NCBI RefSeq assembly: GCF_020990385.1
Contig: NZ_CP087599.1
Span: 124,001-188,000 of the forward strand
Direction: 5' to 3'
Length of the DNA: 64,000 bases
DNA from: Paracoccus sp. MA
Lineage (GTDB): Bacteria; Pseudomonadota; Alphaproteobacteria; Rhodobacterales; Rhodobacteraceae
This document shows, one piece after another, positions 44,732 through 52,917 of the stretch; the stretch's first letter is position 1, and the number at the start of each line of letters is the position of its first letter. The notes under the pieces were generated by a model. The model was not told the DNA's origin and made no database searches. It saw only the letters and a list, made by a program, of their open reading frames with translations. The position numbers and the translations under genes were made by a program.

Positions 44732-44932
44732 TCAGATGCTGCGCTCGCGGCGCAGCGTCTGGCAGGACCAGCGGGCGATGCGCCAGTCGGGATGCGTCTC
44801 GACCCACTGCGCCAGCGCAGGCTGCGCGCCATGCATGCAGACCAGGGGCGTGACCTCGGTATAGATCAGGCTGTGTTCCCGGCAATCGGCCGGGGCGCCG
44901 CCCATGCAGGCGATGAAGACCAGTTCGATCAT
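44732..44932 (-). CDS. Small conserved-looking protein with four cysteines
   Basis: A 66-residue protein starting MIELVFIACMGGAPADCREHSL, with Cys at about 9, 17, 32 and 57 (HPDWRIARWSC near the end). Spacing and the Trp/Cys pattern resemble short uncharacterised proteins common in Rhodobacteraceae. No signal peptide or known fold; GGGGGCTT lies before the ATG. Its function is unknown; paired cysteines could bind metal or form disulfides. Confidence 0.65.
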   Translation of the reverse strand: MIELVFIACMGGAPADCREHSLIYTEVTPLVCMHGAQPALAQWVETHPDWRIARWSCQTLRRERSI

Positions 44933-45081
44933 GGCAAGCCCCCGTCGAATCGGAGATGGCTCATGCCCGATTGTCGCGCCTTTCCGGCCCCAGGGCCACC
45001 GGAGGGGGCCGGAAATCCGGCTTGGGGCAAGGCGCCTGCCCGTTCCTTGTGCAGCCCGTGCGCAAACCGGCGGGGCCGCGC

Positions 45082-45834
45082 TCAATCGGGGCGGCTCGCC
45101 TCGCCGAAATCGCCGAAGGCGGTCCAGCCGCCATCGACCGGCAGCACCGCCCCGGTGATGCCCGAGGCCGCGTCCGAGGCCAGGAAGGCCACCGCCGCCG
45201 CCACCTCGCGCGCCTCGATCAGCCGGCCCAGCGGCGTGCGGCGGCGGATGGCCGGCAGGTCGATCCGGCCCGCCTTGGCCAGCGTCCGGACCAGCGCGGT
45301 CTCGACGAAGGCCGGGGCGACGGCGTTCACGCGCAGCCCCTGCCCCGCCCATTCGCAGGCCATGGCCCGGGTCATCGCCACGATGCCGGCTTTGGCCGCG
45401 CCATAGGCATTGCGCCGCGGCAGGCCGGTCAGCCCGGCGATCGAGGACAGGTTCACCACCGCCCCGCGCCCGCGCGCCAGCATGCCGCGCGCCACCTGCC
45501 GCGTCATCAGGAAGGTCCCCGACAGATGCACGTCCAGCACCCGGCGAAAGGCGGTCAGATCCTGTTCCGGCGTCGGCAGGTGGCTGTCGCCGATGCCGGC
45601 ATTGTTCACCAGGATGCCGAAGGGCGCGACGGCCGCCGCCGCCCGCGCCTGAACCTCGTCGGTGACGTCGCAGCGGATGCCGCGATGCCCCGCGCCCAGT
45701 TCCGCCGCCCGCAGCGCCGCCTTGTCGCCGTCGAGATCGGCGATCGTGACCCGGCAGCCCTGCGCCGCAAGCGCCTGCGCGATGGCCCAGCCAATACCCT
45801 CGGCCCCGCCGGTGACCAGCGCCTCGCTAGGCAT
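45082..45834 (-). CDS. Short-chain dehydrogenase (SDR), operon partner of flavoprotein 2
   Basis: A 250-residue classical SDR: VTGGAEGIG, NNAGIG, NLSSIAGLTG, YGAAKAGIV and APAFVETALV. Overlaps the preceding SDR by 8 bp. With that SDR and the flavoprotein it forms a three-gene operon, consistent with oxidation of ring hydroxyls before or after desaturation. The C-terminus DGGWTAFGDFGEA is usual for the family. Confidence 0.88.
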   Translation of the reverse strand: MPSEALVTGGAEGIGWAIAQALAAQGCRVTIADLDGDKAALRAAELGAGHRGIRCDVTDEVQARAAAAVAPFGILVNNAGIGDSHLPTPEQDLTAFRRVLDVHLSGTFLMTRQVARGMLARGRGAVVNLSSIAGLTGLPRRNAYGAAKAGIVAMTRAMACEWAGQGLRVNAVAPAFVETALVRTLAKAGRIDLPAIRRRTPLGRLIEAREVAAAVAFLASDAASGITGAVLPVDGGWTAFGDFGEASRPD

Positions 45835-46606
45835 AGCCCGGCCTCGGCACCAGCCCCATCAGGCTTTGCGACAAGCCGCCATCGACCACGATGTCCTGCC
45901 CGGTGACATAGGCCGCCCGGTCCGAGGCGAGATACAGCGCCGCATCCGCGATGTCCTGCGGCGAAGCGATGCGGCGCAAGGGCACCATGGCCTCGCGCCG
46001 GGCCCTGACCTCGGGATCGGCATAGAAGGCGGCGGACATCGGCGTCAGCACCAGCCCGGGGCTGACGCAGTTCGAGCGCAGGCCGCGCGGCCCCCATTCG
46101 GCGGCCAGCTGCCGCGACAGCATCGCCACCGCCGCCTTCGAGGCGGAATAGGCGCCGCTGGCCGGCTGCGGCTGGCTGGCGGCGATGCTGGCGACATGGA
46201 CCAGCGCACCGCGCCCGCGTCGCAACATGCCGCGCCCGAAGGCCTGCGCTGCGGTCAGGTAGCCGGTCAGGTTCACCGCCAGCATGGCCGACCAATCCTC
46301 GGCGCTGACGCTGTCCAGCGCGCCGGGGCGCAGGATGGCGGCGCTGTTGACCAGCACCTCGGCGCCGCCCTCGGCCTCGACCCGCCCGGCAGCGGCCGCG
46401 ACGCTGCCAGGATCGGCCAGATCGCAGGCCAGCGCCAAGGCGCCGCCGCCCAGCTGTTCGGCCAGCGGCCCGGAGCGGTCAAGGTCGCGGTCCAGCAGGA
46501 TTGCCCGCGCCCCCTCGGCGGCAAAGTTCCGCGCCAGCGCCTGACCGATGCCGCCGCCGGCGCCGGTGATGACGACGGTCCTGCCTTCCAGTCCAAGCCA
46601 GCTCAT
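45827..46606 (-). CDS. Short-chain dehydrogenase (SDR), second copy
   Basis: A 259-residue classical SDR: ITGAGGGIGQALA, the active Ser in HVASIAASQPQ, YSASKAAVAM and SPGLVLTPM. It keeps the Ser-Tyr-Lys triad. ATGA overlap with flavoprotein 2, 8-bp overlap with the next SDR. The two SDRs differ clearly in sequence, so they probably act on different hydroxyl positions or stereoisomers. Confidence 0.88.
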   Translation of the reverse strand: MSWLGLEGRTVVITGAGGGIGQALARNFAAEGARAILLDRDLDRSGPLAEQLGGGALALACDLADPGSVAAAAGRVEAEGGAEVLVNSAAILRPGALDSVSAEDWSAMLAVNLTGYLTAAQAFGRGMLRRGRGALVHVASIAASQPQPASGAYSASKAAVAMLSRQLAAEWGPRGLRSNCVSPGLVLTPMSAAFYADPEVRARREAMVPLRRIASPQDIADAALYLASDRAAYVTGQDIVVDGGLSQSLMGLVPRPGYA

Positions 46607-48288
46607 GCTGCATCCTCCTTTGCGGCCGCGCGCCCGGCCAGATGGCGGCCGGTGATCCAGCCGAAGGTCATGGCCGGGCCCAGCGTGATGCCCGCGCCCG
46701 GATAGTTCCCGCCCATGATGCTGGCGCGGTCGTTGCCCACGGCATAGAGCCCCGCGATCGCCGCGCCCTGCCGGTCCAGCACCGCACCCTCGACCGTGGT
46801 CCTGAGCCCGTCGAAGGTGCCCAGATCCCCCATCTGCAGGCGCACGGCGTAGAACGGGCCGCGCTCGACCGGCGCCACGCAGGGGTTCGGCTTGTGCTCC
46901 GGATCGGCGAGATAGCGGTTGAAGCTGGTCTCGCCGCGGCGGAACTGCTCGTCCCGCCCCTCGCGCGCGCCGCGGTTATAGGCCGCGACCGTCGCCTGCA
47001 GCCCTGCCGGGTCGATGCCGCAGGCCCGCGCCAGACCGGCCAGCGTCCGGCCGCGCTTCAGATAGCCGCTGCGGGTCCAAAGCCATAGCGGCATCGGCGC
47101 CGGCTTGGCATGGCCAAGGCCGTATTTGCGGATCGCGCGATGGTCGCAGATCAGCCAGGCTGCCCCCTCTCCTGCGGCCATGGCCGCGCCGACATCGTGA
47201 TAGCTGTCGCTTTCGTTGACAAAGCGCCGCCCGTCGGACCGCACCGCGATCATGCCGGGCTTGTAGCGGTCCAGCAGATGCGGAAACACGCCCTTGCCCG
47301 GCACCAGGCTGACCGGCATCCAGGCGGCGGGCTGCGGATATTCGGCGTCGAAAGCGCCGCCGACCGCCTCGCCCAGCCGGATGCCGTCGCCGGTATTGCC
47401 CGGGGGCACCGGCGAGTGATGCGCGCCCCCCGCCTTCAGATGGGCATAGATCCCGGCACGGCGGGCCAGATCCTGCGCATAGCCGCCGCAGGCCAGCACC
47501 ACGCCGCGCGCGGCCATGATGCTGCGCGGCTGCGCGCCGCCGACCTGCGCGCCGGTGACGCGGCCGCCCTGCTTCAGCAGATGCAGCGCCGGGGTCTCGG
47601 TCAGGATGGGGATGCCGAGGTCGAAGCAGGTCTTGGCCAGCCGCGCCGCCAGGGCGTTGCCGCTGGTCACCTGCACGCCGCGGCCGTGGCGGGCGACCTC
47701 GGCCGCATGGGCGGCCAGCCGCTTCGCGACATAGGCAAACGAGGTCGGCGAGCGGGTGGCGTTGAAGAAATGCCGGATGTCCGCGTTCGAGGAATTGAAC
47801 ATCATCCCCATGAAGGTGATGGTCGCCAAGGGCGGCCGCAGGCGGCGCAGGTTTTCCCCCAGCGCGCTGCTGTCATAGGGCGCCGCCAGCACCGAGCGGC
47901 CGACATCCACCCCGCCCGGCACGGTCGGGTGATAATCGGGGTAAAGCGTGGGGATGAATTTCACCTCGGTCTCGGCCTCGAACCAGTCCAGCATCTTCGG
48001 TCCGGCCTCCAGGAAGGCCTCGACCGCCTCGGGCTGGTGGAAATTGCCGGTCTCGGCCCGCAGATAGGCCCGCGCCGCCGCGCGCGTGTCATCCGGGTTC
48101 AGCGCCCGGCCGTGGCGGTTGCCGGGGATCCACAGCACGCCGCCGGAAAAGGCGGTGGTGCCGCCGAAGACCGGCTCCTTCTCGATCACGATCACCGACA
48201 GCCCGTGCTTTCTGGCGGTGATCGCCGTGGCCAGCCCGCCGGCGCCCGAGCCGATCACCAGCACGTCGCAATGCTCCTGCGCGCCCAT
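46603..48288 (-). CDS. FAD-dependent dehydrogenase, 3-ketosteroid dehydrogenase-like (copy 2)
   Basis: A 561-residue flavoprotein: VLVIGSGAGGLATAITA, GGTTAFSGGVLWIPGN, RRFVNESDSYHDV and C-terminal GNDRASIMGGNYPGAGITLGP. Tyr529 with Gly four residues later keeps the KstD catalytic arrangement, and the SYHD Tyr is present. It is the first gene of the leftward flavoprotein-SDR-SDR operon, divergent from an AraC regulator. Related flavoproteins desaturate 4-oxocyclohexanecarboxylate; a cyclic ketone in a hydroaromatic pathway is the best guess for substrate. Confidence 0.86.
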   Translation of the reverse strand: MGAQEHCDVLVIGSGAGGLATAITARKHGLSVIVIEKEPVFGGTTAFSGGVLWIPGNRHGRALNPDDTRAAARAYLRAETGNFHQPEAVEAFLEAGPKMLDWFEAETEVKFIPTLYPDYHPTVPGGVDVGRSVLAAPYDSSALGENLRRLRPPLATITFMGMMFNSSNADIRHFFNATRSPTSFAYVAKRLAAHAAEVARHGRGVQVTSGNALAARLAKTCFDLGIPILTETPALHLLKQGGRVTGAQVGGAQPRSIMAARGVVLACGGYAQDLARRAGIYAHLKAGGAHHSPVPPGNTGDGIRLGEAVGGAFDAEYPQPAAWMPVSLVPGKGVFPHLLDRYKPGMIAVRSDGRRFVNESDSYHDVGAAMAAGEGAAWLICDHRAIRKYGLGHAKPAPMPLWLWTRSGYLKRGRTLAGLARACGIDPAGLQATVAAYNRGAREGRDEQFRRGETSFNRYLADPEHKPNPCVAPVERGPFYAVRLQMGDLGTFDGLRTTVEGAVLDRQGAAIAGLYAVGNDRASIMGGNYPGAGITLGPAMTFGWITGRHLAGRAAAKEDAA

Positions 48289-48402
48289 TGGCTCCCTCCC
48301 TTTCTCGCTGCCTTCCTGCTACTGCGGGGGGCATGGCGAACCAATGGACGCTGGCGCGCAATTCTTGCACTATTCGCAACCGACCGGGGGACGGAGGAAC
48401 GC

Positions 48403-49302
48403 ATGGGCGCCAAGGCGGCGGGCAGCATCCCGCATTACTATCTCTATGGAGATCAGGAGGCGGATGTCGAACTGGACCTGCTTCATATCGAGCCGATCCG
48501 CGAACGCAGCGGCCCGAACGATTGGAGGATTCGTCTCCATGCCCATCCCGATCACATGCAGGTGCTGCTGGTGAAATCGGGCGGCGGCGGCATCCGCATG
48601 GAGGACCGCCAGCTGCCGATCCCCGCCCCCGGCATCCTGGTGGTGCCGGCGGGCGTCGTGCACCAGATCGACTTCGATCCCGGCACCGACGGGTTCGCGG
48701 TGACGGCGGCGCTTGGCTGCCTGCGCACGGCATCGGCCGGCGATCCGCGGCTGGCGACGGCGGCGGGCCGGCCGGCCGTCTATCCGCTGGCCGGGACCGG
48801 CCTCGACATTCCGGCGGTGATCGACACCTTCCACTGGCTGCACCGCGAATTCATCTGGTCGGCGCCGGGCCGGCGCACGGCGATCCTGGCGCAATACATG
48901 CGCATCCTGGTGGTGGTGCTGCGGCTGTCGATCGCGCATCAGGACGCCGGCACCGCCACGCCGGACCGCGACTACGACCTGCTGGTGCGCTATCGCGCGC
49001 TGCTCGAAGAACATTTCCGCAGCCAGCGTTCGCTGGGCTTCTTTGCCGGCGAGCTGGCCGTCACCCCGGCGCGGCTGAACGCGGCCTGCAAGGCGCGCAG
49101 CGGCAAGACCGCATCCGAGCTGCTTTACGAGCGCATCGTGATCGAGGCCAAGCGTTATCTGGTCTATACCGAAAGCACGGTGGCGCAGGTGGCGCATCTG
49201 ACCGGCTTCGACGATCCGGCCTATTTCAACCGCTTCTTCACCCAGCGCGTCGGCATCTCGCCCGGCGCCTTCCGCAAGCAGGCCGCGCGATCCGAGGGCT
49301 GA
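48403..49302 (+). CDS. AraC family transcriptional regulator
   Basis: A 299-residue AraC/XylS regulator. The N-terminal cupin includes HAHPDHMQVLLVKSGGG and PGILVVPAGVVHQIDFD, the C-terminal double HTH includes ELAVTPARLNAACKARSGKTASELL and VAQVAHLTGFDDPAYFNRFFTQRVG. GGAGGAA upstream supports the ATG. The architecture is that of PobR-type aromatic acid sensors. It is divergent from the flavoprotein-SDR-SDR operon and likely activates it. Confidence 0.88.
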   Translation: MGAKAAGSIPHYYLYGDQEADVELDLLHIEPIRERSGPNDWRIRLHAHPDHMQVLLVKSGGGGIRMEDRQLPIPAPGILVVPAGVVHQIDFDPGTDGFAVTAALGCLRTASAGDPRLATAAGRPAVYPLAGTGLDIPAVIDTFHWLHREFIWSAPGRRTAILAQYMRILVVVLRLSIAHQDAGTATPDRDYDLLVRYRALLEEHFRSQRSLGFFAGELAVTPARLNAACKARSGKTASELLYERIVIEAKRYLVYTESTVAQVAHLTGFDDPAYFNRFFTQRVGISPGAFRKQAARSEG

Positions 49303-49377
49303 GTCCAATCTTTCCGACGCGCGGTCCATTTCCGCGGGCCGCCGCCCGCGCCAATCTGCGCGGCAGGAGGGACCGGC

Positions 49378-49938
49378 ATGATCCATGAATGGCGCAGCTA
49401 TCGGCTGAAACCCGGCGCGGCGGGCGATTACCTGGCCCTGCTGGCCGAACGCGGCCTGCCGCTGGTGACCCGGCACCTGCCCCTGATGGGCTATTGGCTG
49501 GCCGAGACCGGGCCGCTGAACACCATCCATCACCTGTGGAGCTATGCCGACTGGGCCGAACGCGAATCCCGCCGCGCCGCGCTGGCGCAGGAGGAAGGCT
49601 GGACCAGGGGTTTCATCCCCGCCGCCTTCGCGCTGGTCGATGCGCAGCAGAACCGTTTCCTGCGGCTCGACCGCGCCTCGCCGCGCTTCCATGCGGCGCT
49701 GGCGGGACGCCTGCGCGCCCATGCCGCGCCAGCCCCCGGCGCGGCGCTTTTCGCCCCCGATTGCGCCGCGCTGGTGATCGGCGCGGAGCCGGCCGGGGCA
49801 GAGGCGCTGTGGCAGCCGGTCTCGGGCGATGCGCGCGGTCCCGTCGCGCTGATGCCGCGCAGCGCCGAGCCGGTGCCCGCAGCGCCGCAGCCGGGACGGC
49901 ATGTGATCCTGCGTCCGCTGGCCTTCTCGCCGCTGTGA
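49378..49938 (+). CDS. NIPSNAP family protein (single domain)
   Basis: A 186-residue protein starting MIHEWRSYRLKPGAAGDYLALL, with IHHLWSYADWAERESRRAAL about residue 50, the NIPSNAP pattern; the C-terminal half is Ala/Pro-rich and unrecognised. AGGAGGG precedes the ATG. It lies between the AraC gene and quiC. The pair of NIPSNAP genes in this island, each near a flavoprotein operon, suggests a shared auxiliary role. Confidence 0.75.
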   Translation: MIHEWRSYRLKPGAAGDYLALLAERGLPLVTRHLPLMGYWLAETGPLNTIHHLWSYADWAERESRRAALAQEEGWTRGFIPAAFALVDAQQNRFLRLDRASPRFHAALAGRLRAHAAPAPGAALFAPDCAALVIGAEPAGAEALWQPVSGDARGPVALMPRSAEPVPAAPQPGRHVILRPLAFSPL

Positions 49939-49954
49939 ATTAACGCAAGGTTAA
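49939..49954 (+). promoter_or_regulatory. PcaQ-like box upstream of quiC
   Basis: ATTAAC-GCAA-GGTTAA agrees at 10 of 12 positions with ATAACC-N4-GGTTAA. Centre is 83 bp before the quiC ATG. It also shares TTAAC-N5-GTTAA with the box at 54730. It overlaps nothing coding, starting directly after the NIPSNAP stop. Confidence 0.55.
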
Positions 49955-50029
49955 TCACGGCGAAGAATCGGCATTTGCCGTTACGCCCATTCTTTGCGAC
50001 CCTTGGCGCATCAGGGAAAGGGATGCGGG

Positions 50030-51910
50030 ATGAAGACCTCGATTGCCACCGTGTCGATTTCGGGCAGCTTTACCGAGAAACTCGCCGCGATCCAGCAGGC
50101 CGGATTCGACGGGATCGAGATCTTCGAGCAGGATTTCCTCGCCTCGGACTTCACCCCGGCCGAGGTGGGCCGCATGGTCCGCGACCATGGGCTGGAGATC
50201 ACCCTGTTCCAGCCCTTCCGCGATTTCGAGGGCCTGCCCGAGCCCCTGCGCAGCCGCGCCTTCGCCCGGGCGCAGCGCAAGTTCGACCTGATGGCCGAGC
50301 TGGGCACCGACCTGGTGCTCGTCTGCTCCTCGACCCATCCCGAGGCGCTTGGCGGCATCGACCGCGCCGCCGCCGATTTCCGCGAACTGGGCGAGATCGC
50401 GGCGCAGCGCGGCATCCGCCTCGGCTACGAGGCGCTGTGCTGGGGCCGGCACGTCAACGACCACCGCGACGCCTGGGAGATCGTGCGCCGCGCCGATCAC
50501 CCGAATGTCGGCCTGATCCTCGACAGCTTCCACACGCTGGGCCGCAAACTGGATCCGGACAGCATCCGCCGCATTCCCGGCGACCGCATCTTCTTCGTGC
50601 AGCTGGCCGACGCGCCGCTGATCGAGATGGACCTGCTCTATTGGTCGCGGCATTTCCGCAACATGCCGGGCGAGGGCGACCTGGACGTCGCCGGCTTCAC
50701 CCGCGCGGTCATGGCCACCGGCTATGACGGGCCGCTGAGCCTGGAAATCTTCAACGACCAGTTCCGCGCCGGGCTGCCGCGCCTGGTGGCCCGCGACGGC
50801 CATCGCAGCCTGGTGGCGCTGATGGACCGCGTGCGCCGGGCCGAGCCTTCGCTCTCCGTCGATCTGCCCGCCTTTCCCGCCCCCGCCCCGGTCGAGCAGG
50901 TCGAGTTCGTCGAATTCGCCACCTCGGCCGAAGATGCCGGGCCGCTGGAGACCCTGCTCACCACGGCCGGCTTCGAAAAGGCCGGCCGGCATCTCAGCAA
51001 GCAGGTGACGCTGTGGCGGCAGGGCGGCGTCAACCTGCTGGTCAATGCCGAGCCCCAGGGCTACGCCCGCAGCGCCTGGGTCACGCATGGCACCGGCGTG
51101 TCCGAAATCGGGCTGATGGTCCCCGACGCCCGCGCCGCCTTCGACCGCGCCCTGGCGCTGGGGGCCGAACCGCATGTCGCGCCCCATGCCGCGCAGGAGC
51201 TTGATATCCCCGGCATCCGCGGCGCCGGCAGCAACGTGATCCGCCTGCTGGACCGCCGGGGCGATCTGGGCCGGATCTGGGAGGTGGATTTCGCTCTCGA
51301 CGTCCCCCCGCCGCCGGGCGCCGGGCTTGCCGGCGTCGATCACCTGGGCCAGACCATGGCCTATGACGAGATGCTCAGCTGGTCGCTGTTCTACACCACC
51401 CTGTTCACGGCCGAAAAGGCGCCGATGGTCGATGTGGTCGATCCCGACGGGCTGGTGCGCAGCCAGGCCATTCAGGCCGGCGGGCTGCGCATCACCCTGA
51501 ACGGCGCCGAGACGCGGCGCACCCTGGCCGGGCAGTTCCTGCACGAGACCTTCGGCTCCTCGGTCCAGCACCTCGCCTTCGCCAGCGACGACATCTTCGC
51601 CACCGCGGCCGAGATGGCGGCGCGCGGCTTCCCCTTCCTGCGCATCGGGGCGAATTACTACGACGACGTCGAGGCGCGCTTCGGGCTCGATCCGGATTTC
51701 ACCGCCCGGCTGCGCGCCCATCACATCATGTATGACGAGGATGCCGGCGGGCAGTTCCTGCAATTCTACTCGACCGCCCTGCCCGGCGGCTTCTTCCTGG
51801 AGATCGTGCAGCGCCGCGGCGATTACGCCGGCTATGGCGCGCCGAACGCCCCGTTCCGCATCGCCGCGCAAAAGCGCACCCTGCGGCCCAAGGGCATGCC
51901 GAAAGCCTAG
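50030..51910 (+). CDS. quiC: 3-dehydroshikimate dehydratase, two-domain type
   Basis: A 626-residue fusion. Residues 1 to about 280 form a TIM barrel with metal ligands Glu in GYEALCWGRH, Asp/His in LILDSFHTLG, Gln in FVQLADAP and Glu in LSLEIFNDQ. Residues from about 295 on form a hydroxyphenylpyruvate-dioxygenase-like (VOC) half: VDHLGQTM, SVQHLAFASDDI, FLQFYST and FFLEIVQRRGDYAGYG. It dehydrates 3-dehydroshikimate to protocatechuate, as QsuB/QuiC1. The ATG at 50030 begins the barrel. Its stop overlaps that of the convergent epimerase gene in a shared CTAG. Confidence 0.92.
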   Translation: MKTSIATVSISGSFTEKLAAIQQAGFDGIEIFEQDFLASDFTPAEVGRMVRDHGLEITLFQPFRDFEGLPEPLRSRAFARAQRKFDLMAELGTDLVLVCSSTHPEALGGIDRAAADFRELGEIAAQRGIRLGYEALCWGRHVNDHRDAWEIVRRADHPNVGLILDSFHTLGRKLDPDSIRRIPGDRIFFVQLADAPLIEMDLLYWSRHFRNMPGEGDLDVAGFTRAVMATGYDGPLSLEIFNDQFRAGLPRLVARDGHRSLVALMDRVRRAEPSLSVDLPAFPAPAPVEQVEFVEFATSAEDAGPLETLLTTAGFEKAGRHLSKQVTLWRQGGVNLLVNAEPQGYARSAWVTHGTGVSEIGLMVPDARAAFDRALALGAEPHVAPHAAQELDIPGIRGAGSNVIRLLDRRGDLGRIWEVDFALDVPPPPGAGLAGVDHLGQTMAYDEMLSWSLFYTTLFTAEKAPMVDVVDPDGLVRSQAIQAGGLRITLNGAETRRTLAGQFLHETFGSSVQHLAFASDDIFATAAEMAARGFPFLRIGANYYDDVEARFGLDPDFTARLRAHHIMYDEDAGGQFLQFYSTALPGGFFLEIVQRRGDYAGYGAPNAPFRIAAQKRTLRPKGMPKA

Positions 51911-52800
51911 CCGCCCAGTTCCGCCAGCGTGCGGCGGATGCCCTCCTCGATCGGCGTGACCGGCTGCGCGCCCAGCCAGTCCGGCACCGGGTCCGAGGCG
52001 AGATCCGCCGGAATGCGCAGCGGCGGGCCGTCGATGGCGATGCCGTCCCAGCCGCTCTGCCGGGCCAGCTCGGCGGTGAAGTCCGCCATCCCGCGCGTAT
52101 CGCCGGCCATGGTCAGCACCGTCGCGCCCTGCATCGGCCGCAGCATCGCCGCGGCCAGCAGCCGCGCCACGTCATCCACATGCACGAAGCCCACCCGGCC
52201 CGAGAAGCGGATCACCGCCGGCTCGCGCCGGACCGAGGCCGCCAGCGCGATGGACGGCCCGGCCGCGATGCCGCTGCTGATCCCCGGCCCGTAGACGATA
52301 TAGGGCCGCAGCCCCAGGCTGGGCAGGCCGTGATCCGCGGCATGGACCCGCGCCAGCCCCTCGACCGCCAGCTTGGTCACGCCATAGACGGTCATCGGCC
52401 GCGGCAGCGTGGCGCTGTCCGGCCCGAACACCCCGGCGGTGCTGAGCCAGGCGACCGGCACCCGCAGCCGGCGCGCCAGTTCGAAGACATGCGCCGAGCC
52501 CAGCACATTGACCCGCACCGCCCGCGCCGGGTCGGCGGCGCAATCCACCGTCATCAGCCCGGCCAGATGCACGATGCCGTCGCAGCCCTCGCCGGCCCGC
52601 GCCAGCGAATCGGCATCGGTCACATCCCCGACCTCCGCCTCGCAGCCCTCTGGCAGCACGGTGCGGCGGATCGCGGTTTCGAGGTCGAAGAGGCGCGGGA
52701 CGATGTCCTGCGCCGCCAGCGCGGCCGCCACCCGCAGGCCGATGAAACCGGTGCCGCCGGTCAGAAGAATGCGGCGCGGCCGCCTTGTGTCCTGTGTCAT
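51907..52800 (-). CDS. NAD-dependent epimerase/dehydratase, extended SDR
   Basis: A 297-residue extended SDR: LLTGGTGFIGLRVA at the N-terminus, GDVTDADSL, Ser in LSTAGVFGP and YGVTK catalytic pair, then LGLRPYIVYGPGIS. It acts on a nucleotide-sugar or small hydroxy compound; shorter than most sugar epimerases. It is divergent from flavoprotein 3 across an IclR-type operator, which suggests co-regulation in hydroaromatic metabolism. Confidence 0.85.
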   Translation of the reverse strand: MTQDTRRPRRILLTGGTGFIGLRVAAALAAQDIVPRLFDLETAIRRTVLPEGCEAEVGDVTDADSLARAGEGCDGIVHLAGLMTVDCAADPARAVRVNVLGSAHVFELARRLRVPVAWLSTAGVFGPDSATLPRPMTVYGVTKLAVEGLARVHAADHGLPSLGLRPYIVYGPGISSGIAAGPSIALAASVRREPAVIRFSGRVGFVHVDDVARLLAAAMLRPMQGATVLTMAGDTRGMADFTAELARQSGWDGIAIDGPPLRIPADLASDPVPDWLGAQPVTPIEEGIRRTLAELGG

Positions 52801-52825
52801 GCTGTCTCCTCCTTTCCGTATTATA

Positions 52826-52840
52826 TGGAATGTTATTCAA
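52826..52840. promoter_or_regulatory. IclR-type operator, epimerase/flavoprotein 3 promoter
   Basis: TGGAATGTTATTCAA is the mirror of TTGAATGATATTCCA at 39047 (13 of 15 identical after reverse complement) and fits the IclR-family operator plan TGGAA-N5-TTCCA with one changed arm. It lies in the 117-bp AT-rich region between the two divergent genes. Confidence 0.6.
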
Positions 52841-52917
52841 TTATCAAAGTATCTTCCATTTTCATGCCGCCTGTGGCAAGTTCCGCCGCGCATCCGGGCA
52901 AGGAGGAGGGATCGCGC

